From Phaeoceros laevis (lineage: Eukaryota > Anthocerotophyta > Anthocerotopsida > Notothyladales), in assembly GCA_049999765.1 (NCBI GenBank), contig JBNGIQ010009547.1, positions 369,165-404,970 of the forward strand: a stretch of DNA of 35,806 nt, given 5' to 3'. The notes beneath the pieces are model-generated. The model searched no databases, was not told the origin of the DNA, and saw nothing but the letters and a program-made list of their open reading frames with translations. This document shows, in pieces, positions 1-11,021 of the stretch. Position 1 is the first letter of the stretch. Every line of letters begins with the position of its first letter. A program made the translations under genes and the position numbers.

Positions 1-120
1 TTTGAAACAGTGAGGCTCGTTATTGTGTCCGCCTTGTCGCAGGCGAGTGGTCAAGTAGGAGTGGCAGGCCTGCCACTTCTTGGCAATCAGGCTTGCGGCA
101 AGCTGTGTGAGAGAGCCGCC

Positions 121-150
121 ATGCGAAAGACTATCCGAGCTTGCCTGTGA
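121..150 (+). promoter_or_regulatory. upstream ORF 1 of the NFRKB-like gene
   Basis: A nine-codon ORF (ATG CGA AAG ... TGA) lies about 135 nt before the main start. It would act only if transcription starts upstream of it, which the sequence does not show. It is closed before the main ATG, so re-initiation would be possible. Confidence 0.35.
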
Positions 151-256
151 AGTTAGACCATCCGCCTACGGCCTCGTCCCGGAGAAGTTGTAGCTTCACT
201 GTAGTGGAAGTAGGTTGCACCCGCACGCTTGCCGTGCTTCTCCTATTCCGGCCTGC

Positions 257-298
257 ATGTGGACGCAGGATTGCATCCTAGCTTATGGCAATGAATAA
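257..298 (+). promoter_or_regulatory. upstream ORF 2, overlapping the main start codon
   Basis: This ATG opens a 13-codon ORF in another frame. It ends with TAA at 296-298, past the main ATG at 285. A ribosome that used it could not simply re-initiate at 285, so it could lower translation of the NFRKB-like protein. The codons are plain to see; use in the cell is inferred. Confidence 0.4.
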
Positions 299-3200
299 TC
301 TGGGAAGCACCTCTAAAGGCAATGTTGCGAGTTATTCCGGGTCTTCAACAGACGATGAACTGCCTGTGAAACCGAGGTCCAGAAGCACTGGCAAGGCATT
401 GGTGGACTCTGACTTGTCGGATGACTCGGAATTTACTGAGAAGGGCACCGAGATATGTCAATTAGGGGAAGAGATCTGCGCTATTCCAGCCGAGCTCTTC
501 GATCTTCCAGACTTGAAGAAGATATTAAGCTTAGAAACATGGAACTTTTGCCTGACAGAGGAGGAAAGGGAGGGTCTCTGCGCTTTTCTTCCAGATCTTG
601 ATGAAGAAAGCTTCAAGAGTACTCTTAAGCAGCTTTTTGCAGGAAACAATTTTCACTTCGGGAGCCCTCTGCAAGAGTTGCTGGACAGGATGAAGGGAGG
701 GCTCTGTCAGCCGCGAGTGGCAAGGTATCGGGAAGGGTTGAAGTATCTGCAGCGTAAAGAACATTACCACAATTTGAGAAGCTACCACAACCGAATGGTG
801 AACACATTTTTGGACATGCAGAAGATATGGGATAATTGCCCTGATGCTGAAGTCGATGAGAGACTCGAAGTCTGGAGGTCCTGGAAGCTTCAGCGACAGC
901 TGCCACAGAGATTTCTTGATAAGAAGCTCGCACCCTCAAAAAAGCAGGAGATACCAAAGCGAGTCAAGGTTGGAGCTAAACCTTTGCAGTCTGCTCGGAA
1001 GGGGAAAGCCAAGGTATCTGAACAGCCTCAAGATGATAAGCTTCTTGAAACCGGGGGCGCTGGAGCACAGAAGGGCGGTTCTAAAGGTGTCCTGAAGGTT
1101 AGAGCGTCCTCTGCTAATGACCCTTCTATTGGATCAGGAAAGGTTTATAAACCAACTCCCAAAGGCGTGCTGAAAGTTGCACCCCGTGGTCTTCTGAAAG
1201 GGAATTTGAAAGAGAAGGGGTCCTCTGCTCAATCAAAGGTAGAATCAGGTCGAACGGATTTTGAGTCTCTTGATCCACGAGATCTATCCGCAGTTGAGGT
1301 GAAGGAGGAGGTTCTTGAGGTTAAAAAACCTCGATCAAGGACCTCAGGGGAGAAGCGGAAAAGGAGCACCCCTGCAGAACCTAGTAAGAGGAAAAAGCCT
1401 TCGGTAGTTACAGGACCTGCTGTGGAGACTGGGAAGGAGAAAAGAGAAGGTTACAAGAAGCTCCCGGCAAAACTCCTGGCTGCTGATGAGGAAAGAGCTC
1501 TGGGTCTAGGTGGAGAGGTGGACCTGGATATTGACGAGGATGCAGGGGAGGATGATGGGGAACAAGAAGCAGAGAATTCAGACGAGCTGAAGGATGTGGA
1601 TCTTTCCTTGGAGATTGAAGGTCCCAGGAGTGAACAAAAACCAGAAAGGAGGAAAGCATCGAGGAAGGGGATGTCTGTCGGGGAGTCTAAGAAACCGAAA
1701 TTAAAAGAACTGGGCGATTCAGGAGACAAACTGAAAAAACCCCACATTAGGAAAAAGCCTGGGGAGAAGTTATTGAAGGATGCAAAGGTTCCTAAGAAGG
1801 GCAAGGCAGTGAAGGAGGAGGAAGAGGGTCTCTTCGATCTCAAATCCCCTGAGGAAGTGGATGCAGGAATTGCAGAAGAGCTTGTGAGAGATGAGGAGGT
1901 AGCAGAGGGGGATGTTTTACTGGAGATTGATGGCAAGGAGGAGGGAGACACCTTCAAGAAAAAGAAGAAAGTTCCAAAAAAGAAGAAGCCTCCTATCACG
2001 TTTGAAAATGAGCTGGCAGATGAAGGGAAGGAGCTGGCTGAGGCTGAGCTTGGAGATGGTCAGAAATTTGACTCGGACTTATACCCGACCAATCAAGACG
2101 ATCAGATGAAGGCCAACAAGAAAAGGCCCAGCAAGAAGAAACCTAAAGGCGAAAAGGACCAGGCACTGGCACCCGAGCTGTCGCCCAATGCTGGTACGTC
2201 AAAGGAAAAAAGTACACCAGGCTCATCAGCCAAGGCCTCGAAAAAGCCAATGCCACCTCCTGTCCCCACTCTTGCCTCCACCTTCCCATTCTCTATTGTA
2301 CATCTTTTGTCTGCAGTCAGGGTTGCGTTATTGTTACCCTACCAACAGGAGCCACTGTTTCATGTAACCAGTGATGGAGAACCACGGGATGGAGCTAAGC
2401 AGGTTTTCAATCTGAATATTCCTCCTATGATACCTGCGGATGGCCAGTGCTTGGTTGATCCTGCACAGGGTGCACTGTTCTGTGAGCAGAGTGAGCAGGG
2501 AAACAGTAGATTTGCTCATCAAGGTGAGCAGCCTTCAAATGCATTTTTCAGCTCACAAGTTGTGGAGACTCCTATGACTGTTTATCCCGATCGGGAACAG
2601 GATGCCCTAGACCGAAGTTCGGATCTGATGGACTTGGAGGGTGATAGGAATGAGCCTGGATCCCCTGCCGTACCTTTTGCTGAAATTGTACGAAGGGTCC
2701 AAGCAAATTCTGGCGATCCTCGTATGTTTGATGTTGAAGACCCATTGCAAATTCTGGTCCGAGGATCACTGAAAGTTCTATCGTCCAGAGCAGCTCCTCA
2801 AGGGGTGAAGGGGTGGAAACCTCTTGCTGTGTTTGACAAGAAGAGGAGAGGTTGGTGCTGGGTTGGGCCACTGCCTGCGGTGATGTTTCTTGAACCTCCC
2901 AGTGAAATTCCAATCACTGCAGACAACTGGGGTATCTCTCAAAAAACTCTTGTCAAGATGGAGGATATGCTTGCTTCATGGCTCAAGCATGGGCACGACA
3001 TACTCCGGCAGTTTGTCCAAGGACCCATGCCACCACCCCCTCCCATTACTCCGATGGTGGACGAGCGTGAAAGATTCCGGGACTTCAAGGTGCAGAAAAG
3101 TTTAGTAACCATAGCTCCAACCTCAGATGACATGAAAGTTTATTTTCATAGGGAGGAGCTGATTCGCTATTTACTTCCTGATCGACCGTTTGCGTACACT

Positions 3201-4058
3201 CGGTCAGATGGCTGCAAGGCTGTTGTTGCTCCACTAAGAAGAGGTGGTGGGAAGCCCACCTCTAAAGCTCGTGATCACTTCATGCTGAAGCCTGACAGGC
3301 CCCCACATGTAACTATTTTGTGTCTCGTACGAGATGCTGCAGCCAGGCTCCCTGGCAGTATAGGCACAAGGGCAGATGTATGTGCCCTCATCCGCGACTC
3401 CCAGTTTATTATGGAGGAGGTTTCTGATGCCCAGATAAACCAGGTTGTAAGTGGAGCACTTGATCGATTGCACTATGAGAGAGATCCTTGTGTGCGTTTT
3501 GATGGGGACAGGAAACTCTGGGTGTATCTGCACACAGATAGGGATGAGGAGGATTTTGAAGATGATGGAACATCTTCTACCAAGCGATGGAAAAAGCCCA
3601 AAAAGGACGGTGTAGAGAATGCGGATCCTGGGATGAACTTTGACAACGGATCACCTTGTGGAGGAGAGATAGATACTACAGGGAATAGCCTGGGAGGAGA
3701 TGCACATTCTCCGGATGGACTAGGAGAGAGTGGGGACCCAGGCTCCATGTATTGCATGGGTGGGACAGAGCTTGTATATAACAAGAGTGGAGCACTAGCA
3801 AGTCCACGAGTGCTAGGGCCTGCTATGAATGTTGCTGCGCGGGAAGAGTTGTTGCCATTCATGGAGCTCCCCCCATCCATTCGACCACCACCTCTCAATC
3901 TTCAGCCCATGCATCATATGCCTTGGGATAGCACATTCACAGCTGATGCTCCCTGGGATGGGCATCACCTTCACTCGCATGAGCATTTAAGGGATTTTGA
4001 GTATGATGTGGAAGCTCAGAGGGCTGCAGATGCAATGTTTGATGTGGATACAGACTGA
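285..4058 (+). CDS. NFRKB: NFRKB-like protein, INO80 chromatin-remodelling complex subunit
   Basis: A single open frame of 1257 aa with no intron. Residues about 65-185 match the DEUBAD-type N-terminal domain of NFRKB (ELFDLPDLKKILSLETW; then a YREGL-to-YHN helical stretch). In animals this domain binds and inhibits the deubiquitinase UCHL5 within INO80. Residues about 200-660 are lysine- and glutamate-rich and disordered, with many KKKK-type nuclear-localisation stretches. A second conserved block lies at about 795-865 (VEDPLQILVRGSLKVL ... KGWKPLAVFDKKRRGW). A winged-helix-like domain follows at about 1008-1090 (VTILCLVRDAAARLPGSIGT ... KLWVYLH). The C-terminus is acidic, then proline-rich. 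The expected role is nuclear, in nucleosome remodelling. The ATG at 285 is the first in frame; a second lies two codons later. The family call is firm, but INO80 membership rests on family knowledge. Confidence 0.88.
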   Translation: MAMNNLGSTSKGNVASYSGSSTDDELPVKPRSRSTGKALVDSDLSDDSEFTEKGTEICQLGEEICAIPAELFDLPDLKKILSLETWNFCLTEEEREGLCAFLPDLDEESFKSTLKQLFAGNNFHFGSPLQELLDRMKGGLCQPRVARYREGLKYLQRKEHYHNLRSYHNRMVNTFLDMQKIWDNCPDAEVDERLEVWRSWKLQRQLPQRFLDKKLAPSKKQEIPKRVKVGAKPLQSARKGKAKVSEQPQDDKLLETGGAGAQKGGSKGVLKVRASSANDPSIGSGKVYKPTPKGVLKVAPRGLLKGNLKEKGSSAQSKVESGRTDFESLDPRDLSAVEVKEEVLEVKKPRSRTSGEKRKRSTPAEPSKRKKPSVVTGPAVETGKEKREGYKKLPAKLLAADEERALGLGGEVDLDIDEDAGEDDGEQEAENSDELKDVDLSLEIEGPRSEQKPERRKASRKGMSVGESKKPKLKELGDSGDKLKKPHIRKKPGEKLLKDAKVPKKGKAVKEEEEGLFDLKSPEEVDAGIAEELVRDEEVAEGDVLLEIDGKEEGDTFKKKKKVPKKKKPPITFENELADEGKELAEAELGDGQKFDSDLYPTNQDDQMKANKKRPSKKKPKGEKDQALAPELSPNAGTSKEKSTPGSSAKASKKPMPPPVPTLASTFPFSIVHLLSAVRVALLLPYQQEPLFHVTSDGEPRDGAKQVFNLNIPPMIPADGQCLVDPAQGALFCEQSEQGNSRFAHQGEQPSNAFFSSQVVETPMTVYPDREQDALDRSSDLMDLEGDRNEPGSPAVPFAEIVRRVQANSGDPRMFDVEDPLQILVRGSLKVLSSRAAPQGVKGWKPLAVFDKKRRGWCWVGPLPAVMFLEPPSEIPITADNWGISQKTLVKMEDMLASWLKHGHDILRQFVQGPMPPPPPITPMVDERERFRDFKVQKSLVTIAPTSDDMKVYFHREELIRYLLPDRPFAYTRSDGCKAVVAPLRRGGGKPTSKARDHFMLKPDRPPHVTILCLVRDAAARLPGSIGTRADVCALIRDSQFIMEEVSDAQINQVVSGALDRLHYERDPCVRFDGDRKLWVYLHTDRDEEDFEDDGTSSTKRWKKPKKDGVENADPGMNFDNGSPCGGEIDTTGNSLGGDAHSPDGLGESGDPGSMYCMGGTELVYNKSGALASPRVLGPAMNVAAREELLPFMELPPSIRPPPLNLQPMHHMPWDSTFTADAPWDGHHLHSHEHLRDFEYDVEAQRAADAMFDVDTD

Positions 4059-4950
4059 AGAGCACTGCAGTCCACCCATAGCAGAGCCTTTCCGATTCGT
4101 TTCAAGTTGTAAAGTTCTGTAAGAAGATAAAGGTACTTCGCACTGCTTTCCTTCTTAACTTGGACTGTGAAGCACTTCTTGCCATACTAAGCACCTCTGT
4201 AGCATTCCTTGCGCACGTGGTAGCAAGGAGAATGATCAAGTTCTCTTTTAGTTGCAGGTCATTTATTGGGCCATTATGAACGGTGAGATTTATTCTCGAA
4301 GACTTGGCCAGGCTACGGGAAAGTCAAAGACTTGTACTTTATTATCGAGCTTTTGGTTCAGCTGTGCTGGTGTCTGTAAATCTGCCTGTGTCTCTTGAGG
4401 GGCGGGGCTCATTTGACACTTATCAGGATGATCAAGAGGACGCGAGACAGGGGAGATAGGGTCAACCAACTATCTATCTGTAATATATGTGCTTTTAGCT
4501 GTGATCAGCAAAGACCGCAAGCAGGGCATTATGTCTTCAGCCACTCTCGTTTAATGGTGACATTGAGCGCAAGCGCAAGCAGATTGAGGCCAGCAGAAAC
4601 GGAAAGGTCGGTCTCTACTACTTTGAGGCGAACTCACACCAAGAGTAACGCCTCGCTTGGCTTTGAAACAACGGCGTTTAGGAGCTTTGTTATACAGCGT
4701 GTACACTGTGTCTGTTCGTAGAGGGCACCTGATTGGACCATGTTAATTCGTGTGTGCCGCGATCAGAAATGGCGACGCACATTCTGCTTTGCATACTCGC
4801 CGGAACTCGGACATTGTCGTGAAAGGCCTGTGGCCACAGAACGTGCTCTTCGCACATGCCTCAGCATCCGGATCGTTTCGTACATGTGTGTTTTTCTGGC
4901 TGGTTGTACTCACTAGGCCGAGAGGGAGGTAGGGTGGCGAGTCCCGTCTG
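4059..4950 (+). other. 3' flank and probable 3' UTR of the NFRKB-like gene
   Basis: No convincing coding frame is visible after the stop at 4058. The DNA is of mixed composition. Weak AT-rich patches at 4125-4150 and 4255-4345 could hold polyadenylation signals, but there is no clear AATAAA. Short frames at 4395-4955 show no recognisable protein. Confidence 0.45.
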
Positions 4951-5720
4951 AGCACTTCAGTTCGAAAACATTCTTCAGAAAATGGACAGAAGTTCCTAAA
5001 GCTTCATAATACCATTAGCGATCATGGCAGGCACAAGTACCAAAATTCTCATTTCATTGGATTGAGAGTACAATAGCTTAAATTAAATGCCGGGATCTGC
5101 ACTATTATAAACAAGGTAGTATAAAAAGTAACATCCATTTAATTTCAATTTCAACCCTCTACATCAAATAACCTTCAAAATTGGGTAGTGTAATAATAGT
5201 ACTTGGGATAGAGGCAGTAACGCCAACTCCAGTTCAAGGTAATACACGCTAATATATCACTCAAGCTTGGGATCAATCTCTATCAACACCTTCCATCTAT
5301 ATGTGATTAGAGGGGTACCTTTCTCACGTGAGTCTATGCTACTTAGGCACATCAAAATTTGACTATGACGGTCCAGAACAAGAAGAGAGACCATTTGACT
5401 AATTTATGAGTTAAAAGACTGAGATTTGATTACCTTTTCCACTTTAAATCTGAGTCCATAAGGATCCATAAGTAAAGAGTAGGAAGTAAGCTCAAATGGT
5501 GGATTACTAGTAGTTAAGAGTGACACAAGAGCATGTTCAAGTGAGAGTGGAGGAGATAGTAAATAAAGGTGAAGCAGTATGTGCAACTGCCATGGCAGGT
5601 TGTGATGTTGATTGTGGGATACAATTAGTGTAAACGTACTATGAGGAAGGAACCTGAAATCTGTTCAACTGAAGTTGCAGAGCAGCTGCAAATCAATGTT
5701 TGGGTCCCTGGCAGCTTTAA
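4951..5720. other. AT-rich intergenic island, no gene recognised
   Basis: This stretch is visibly richer in A and T than both flanks (for example runs around 5080-5180) and has almost no coding potential. It could be the remains of a mobile element or ordinary AT-rich spacer. I saw no terminal repeats or coding remnants to decide between them. Confidence 0.4.
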
Positions 5721-5982
5721 GGGAGGGGGTTTGTTGGTGCATGGAACTGGGTGACAGGGCCGTGTAAGTGTGAAAGGGGTAAGGGAAACGGCGGCGGACA
5801 GGCGTTGACAGATTTATGTTAATTTGGTATTTCGTACTTGGGGAGCTTTTATTGCTTTTGCCCTTTTGCCTTGGGGAAGGTGGAAGTTGAAACAGTGCAA
5901 TCTAAGCAGCCCGGGAAGCCGCGGGCCGCGGGCGGGCGTGAAACGGGGGCATCGGGCATCGCATTTCATCATCATCATCACA

Positions 5983-6077
5983 GGAGGGAGGAAGGAAGCA
6001 AGGAAGAGAGGCTTTCAGGCTCGCGCAGGGAAGGGAAGAAGAGAGGGAGGGAAGGAAGGAAGGAAGGAAGGGAGGAG
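5983..6077 (+). repeat. purine-rich tract with (GGAA)n core
   Basis: The + strand is almost entirely G and A here apart from a short break at 6011-6027. The core at about 6047-6071 is tandem GGAA/GGAAG. A long run of Ts follows. Polypurine tracts like this can act as GAGA-type protein sites or form triplexes, but no function is shown. Confidence 0.7.
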
Positions 6078-6271
6078 TTTTTTTTTCCCTGTACCTATCT
6101 AGTCTAGTCTTATTAGATAGAGTCTGAGAGACAGATAGTATACACAGGTGCAGCAGAAGCAGGCCTGCAGCAGCAGCAGATAGACTAGTGTAGACCGATG
6201 ACGCTAGGTTCCCGAGGGAGGCGCGCAAGCAATGATTTGTAGGGGCCCGCCCACGGGGTGTGTGTAGTAGT

Positions 6272-6326
6272 CGAGCAGCAACAGCAGCAGCAGCCAGCAG
6301 CGCCAGGCAGGCAGGCAGGCAGGGGC
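6272..6326 (+). repeat. adjacent (CAG)n and (GGCA)n microsatellites
   Basis: Roughly seven imperfect CAG units are followed directly by about five GGCA units. A frame through it would read polyglutamine, but no protein-like sequence surrounds it, so it is treated as non-coding. Confidence 0.75.
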
Positions 6327-8344
6327 GAGGGACATGTCACGCATGTCTCATGGATGGGTGGCATGATGATGTGTCCGACACATGATGCGTGCATGCATTC
6401 CCAGTCAAATGGTTGTACTGTGGTGGAAGTAACACGGTGGTACTGGGGCGGCCACATAGTCGACTAGTATAGTAGTAGTGTACCAGTAGCTGCAGTAGTA
6501 GGAGATAAGAGTACACGCGGATTTCAAGGATCCACATCATACAGGTAGGCTCGACATTGACCTAGTGCAACTGCGTAGCTCGACTGGTAGTCTAGTCTAG
6601 TGCGCTGGTGGTGGTAAGTCTAAGTTGACATTGTGTGCCGTGCAGGCATGCCATATGCCCCATACGCCCGTCTGATCAATATGTTTGACTCGAAAAATGA
6701 GGGAAAAAGGAGCAGACCAGGAAGGTGCGTAGCTGCTCTCCTTCCGCTGGTCCTAGAAGTGACATCCGACACCGCTTGCTCGCTACTTGGCTGGATGCCC
6801 TTTCGAAAAGTGGCGGGCGATCGCGGTGGCGGTTGGCGGTCCATCCAGCATGTCTGCTGCCCAAGTCGGTGCCCGGGCTCCCCTCTTCACACTGCGTGCT
6901 ACTTTTTTTTACTCCTCCAACATTACAATACAATACAAGCCAAGGCTCGGCTCGCCCCCCCCTAATTAAGTAGACGCTTGCGTGGCTGGCGCCAACAATC
7001 CCCGAGGACTGCCAAGTCATCATCCGGCGGATTCGCTTGATGCCTGGATGCCATGCTGCAGCATGCTGCTATGTATGTATGGGCATGTTCTTCCTTCCAT
7101 GATGGCATGGGCTTGGGAAGGCGGGGGCCGTGTGGGAAGGAGAAGCTTCCCATGTGACTGGCACCGGCACCGGCACGCATGTACGGTTCTGGCAGAGAGT
7201 CAGAAGCTTAATAAGAGGGGGTGGGGAGTGTGCGCCTGCCTCATCATGCCATGTCATGTCATGTGCCTCTCCCCAGTTGCAGCGACTACGCTCCATGCAA
7301 GTGCACTCGCAGCTGCAAGTGCCACAGGCTCCATCATGTTTCAACATGTTGCGCTCATCTGTGGCGTCACGCATGCATCCCAGACAAGGAACAAAGATAT
7401 ATAAAAATACTTGCAATAACTTGGCTACACTAGACAACAAAGGAGAGGAGACAAGCTGGTATGCTATTTTTGTGAGCGAGCCACCAGAGCCTGGGGCGTG
7501 CGAACCTGTGACCCGGGCCCTGCCAGCAGGCCACCTCCAACCAAGGAACTTCCCATCATGATCGCAAGAGAGAGCGGAATATAGATCTGCAATTGAAATT
7601 GCATCACAAGTTGGTCTATCAGCTTGGCTTTGCGAGTCTGCGATACAGATGCAATATTATATTGTTCCGCCCCAGCCTTTTTCTTTTTGGGCAAATTCAA
7701 TCGACGAAAAGGGTGATGTGATTGATTGATAAACAGTGATGTGGTGGGGTGTCCCAGTAAGATTGAAAGCGGCTGGATGGATGTTAATGGCCAGGGAGCT
7801 GCCACACAGGCCTCACTTGGCGACATGAAGCAAAAGGGAAGGATTTCCGTCTTACAGCTGCTAGCCAGCCCTGGAATCCCGAGATCACCGCTCCTCATTT
7901 TGCTCCTCCGTACCCTCCCACCCTACACTGTACACAGATAGGGCATGTGTTTTGGCAGGCATGGCATCCCATCCTCACATCCCACCATATCGCCCAATAT
8001 TGTATGCAAATTGGCACACTATCCCGTAACCTAATTGGACAGTACGTACAGTACGGCAGCGAGGTGCACAGTAGTATACAATCACCACAGCGCTGCAGCA
8101 GCGCAGCAAGAGCTGCAATAGAGGATAGAATTCTTTCCACCTGTTGTACCCTACTTGGGCTTGCAGTAGTTCGGGAGGGCCCTGCAGCCGCTTTTGCTTT
8201 GCGTCCACGCATTAGCAAGCCCAGCCAAGTTGTGCAAAAGGAAACGATGAGGAATCCAACACTTCTATCTACTAACTCTTTGATGTGATGTAAGTAGTAC
8301 CAGAGGCTAAGGAATCTTGAAGAAGCCAAGCTAACCAGGCCAAG

Positions 8345-8373
8345 CCGATCCGAGCCGAGCCGAGCCGAGCCGA
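8345..8373 (+). repeat. (CCGAG)n short tandem repeat
   Basis: Five units of CCGAG/CCGAT lie in a row in the desert. CCGAC-like cores resemble DREB sites, but these units read CCGAG and do not match that site. Confidence 0.7.
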
Positions 8374-8674
8374 TGACGGCGTGCTCGATCCCAACGTGGA
8401 ATCAGTATAGCGCGGCTCCTTGCTACTACCAATTAAAGTGTGTTCCGAAAAATCAGCTGACCTGGAGTTGCCCGCAATCTACGCCTGACTTGTCGACACA
8501 CACAGTAAGCCCTTATAATTAACCACCCTGCATTCTTACGTCTCCTCCTCCTCACGAGCCACCAAATGAGTGACCTAGTCTCCACTGGAATGCATGCGTC
8601 CTCCTCAACGACAGTGGACTTTGTGCATGCCGACAAGCTGTCGGGTGGAGCGCCCCTCTCCTCATAATTGACCT

Positions 8675-8683
8675 AACCCTAAA
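8675..8683 (+). promoter_or_regulatory. telo-box-like motif AACCCTAAA
   Basis: One exact AACCCTAAA lies in the desert. In plants this motif is bound by TRB and Polycomb-recruiting factors and occurs in promoters of translation genes. A single copy this far from a gene may be chance. Confidence 0.25.
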
Positions 8684-9131
8684 GCCACGGCAGAATACAT
8701 GTCACTCTAGGGCAGAACAAACGGAGTCCTAGCTTCCTGGCCTTTCATTTCGCCACATGTGTGGTACCTGGGAATGAACTTCTTTCCTAGGTCTAGGTCA
8801 GACCAGTGTAGACTAGGTCCCGCACGCACAGACCTAAAATGGGAGCCCTAATTTGTCGTAGAGTTGGGCCCATATCATCTTAGGCTCGGAGGAGCAGAGC
8901 AGAGGCTCGCTAGGCGACGGACGGCAACCAGATTTCTTGGACACCGCCCCGGATCATCGCTTTTGCAGAGAGGTATCCCTACAGTAATAAACAACGCAAA
9001 ACGATATTACAATACTCATATATACTCGCTAAACACCGTACAGTGCACACCGCCTGCAAGTGCACAGGTTGTCAGCTTCATGGCGCGTGTGGCCTATGAT
9101 TGAACCCAGCTAGCCAGCTCCATTAATTGCT

Positions 9132-9155
9132 GGGCGGGGCGGGGCGGGGCGGGGC
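9132..9155 (+). repeat. (GGGGC)n tandem repeat, G-quadruplex candidate
   Basis: Five G-runs of three or four Gs are separated by single Cs. At least four such runs with one-base loops is the classic pattern for an intramolecular G-quadruplex. It is followed 26 bp later by a (TATG)n repeat. Confidence 0.8.
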
Positions 9156-9180
9156 TTCCTACTACTACAGTAATAAGCTC

Positions 9181-9222
9181 TATGTATGTATGTATGTATG
9201 TACGACATACATACATTCATGC
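9181..9222 (+). repeat. (TATG)n with inverted (CATA)n copy
   Basis: Five TATG units are followed, after TACGA, by CATACATACATTCATGCATG. The two halves are complementary, so the region could fold into a hairpin. Confidence 0.7.
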
Positions 9223-9853
9223 ATGCATGGACATACATCGCCATCCATCCAGCAATCAAGCATCCAGAGCAATGCCCATCGCATCCATGCTGGCAGCCAC
9301 GAGTAAAACGTGCCCGTTTACAGCGCACAACAGCAGTGTCACAGTCGAGCAGGGAATAGATTACTAATAATAAGTAGGTAGCTTAGTTTTATCCGGATGT
9401 ATCGTATAGCGTCGGAGGGGTTGCTTCCCTGGGTAGTTCCCAAGCTAGGGTCGGTCGAGACGGAGCCCTCGGCCTTCCTCCCATTCAGCACGTGCTCTTC
9501 AACACCCACGCGCCCGCCTCCTGCTAATTAGGTACCGTCTATCAGGATAATTATCCACGTCACGCTGCTCGCGTGGCGGTCTGCTTACCTGGCTCCATAC
9601 TTGTAACACGTTACGATTCACCACGGCCGTGGGACGGACAGGTGGTTACCTTCGTCTGTTGGCCGGATCCGGTGTAATCGTGATCGCAATCGTAATCCGA
9701 TCGATTTCCATTCCCTGGCCTACCCGCCCGGCCCGCACAGGGCCGCGGCACCCCCCCACGCCGGTAACGAATTCTTCATTAGCAGATGGTGCTCATTAAC
9801 GCGGGGGCACCGGTTAGCTGGCCTGATTTTCTTGTTTGGAAGCCACGCAAGGG

Positions 9854-9886
9854 TGTATGTATGTATATATGTACGTACGTACGTAT
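9854..9886 (+). repeat. TGTA/TACG alternating tetranucleotide repeat
   Basis: Tandem TGTA then TACG units. The (GTAC)n part is self-complementary and alternates purine and pyrimidine. Confidence 0.65.
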
Positions 9887-10995
9887 GGTTTTTACAGATC
9901 CTCCTTTTGATTTTTCAAATACGAACCAGTTGTACGATATATAGAAGAGAGATATTTCTAGATTTATTCAACCGGTGAGGGGTGGATTGACTCGTAGATT
10001 CTCCTAGGCAGTAAGCTCTGCTGTTCCTGGACCCCCGCAACTTCCCACCTTCAACCATTTTGTTAGTTTGAATTTTCTTCCCAAAAGCTTCCAAAGTCCT
10101 TTTTGACTGGACAAAGAATTGGTAAATATAGATATCTCCTATATTGTCAACGACGAGCCTTTTCACACAAGTGTGAGTCTGTGTGACGCACTTGCCTTTC
10201 TTCCGTTGTTTATGCAAAAAGACCCGGACATTCCTTCCTCCGCGCCTTGTTTGTGAATAGACCTCACATATTTTTTCTTTTCTGGAAAACCGAATTAGCA
10301 CGCGACTTTGGACACTGGGTATTGCCCCACCGGGAAGGGTTTCGCCCTCGCTTGTCACCGGTCGGTGACTACCTAACCGACGCGTTAGCAAGTGCTGCGC
10401 TGTACTAGACTATCGGTGGAGCGTGAGCATGTAGATTGAGCTAATGAGTGACGAGTGTACACGACACGGTTACCAGGACATACACGCTGTTTAAAGAGGG
10501 AGGGGGTTGCGCCCGATCCGGGGTATCGCCACACGCCAATTTTACAGGCTGCCAATGCGTGTAAAATCCGCTCGTGGAAAAAATAAGCACGAGCCAGGGG
10601 GAAGGAGCCACCTGCACCCGAGAGGCTTGGCACCTGCCTCCTTCCTCGCGGCCCCCTCTTCTGCCTGGCTGGCTGCCTGTGCCTGGACTCTCTACAATTC
10701 CTTGCCAGCCAGCCAGCCTTGCCCTTGGCTGCAGTGCACTGCACTGCAGGTAGAAGAAGAGGCAGAGCAGGGCAGACGCACGCTGGCTTGTTGCTGGCTG
10801 GCATCTGCCAGGGCTTTTCCCCCTTCATCATCTTCCTCCGGTCCCTCCCGCACACCCAGATGCGGTCGGTGCCGTCACACACCTCCCCTTCTCCACCGGC
10901 ACCTGCTTCTTAAGCGCGGCCGCTGGAGCATCTCCGGCACTTGCCAAGTAAAGCAGAGTCAAACCTGCTTTGCCAGCGGACACGGTCTCTCGCTC

Positions 10996-11021
10996 GCCTG
11001 CCTGCCTGCCTGCCTGCCTGT
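10996..11021 (+). repeat. (CTGC)n microsatellite
   Basis: About six CCTG/CTGC units lie within the GC-rich 5' region of the ERF gene. The same motif recurs as short runs at 10660-10720 (CTGGCTGGCTGCC, CAGCCAGCCAGCC). A long frame through this region exists only because of these repeats. Confidence 0.75.

Noticed and set aside
1451-1999. 182-aa minus-strand frame inside the NFRKB-like gene
   Set aside because: A serine/phenylalanine-rich shadow of the lysine/glutamate-rich coding strand.
6258-6467. Polyglutamine-containing 69-aa frame
   Set aside because: It exists only because of the CAG microsatellite; the rest is not protein-like.
9580-9610. Resemblance to the miR160 mature sequence (CTTACCTGGCTCCATAC)
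   Set aside because: Several mismatches to miR160 and no complementary arm nearby to form a precursor hairpin.
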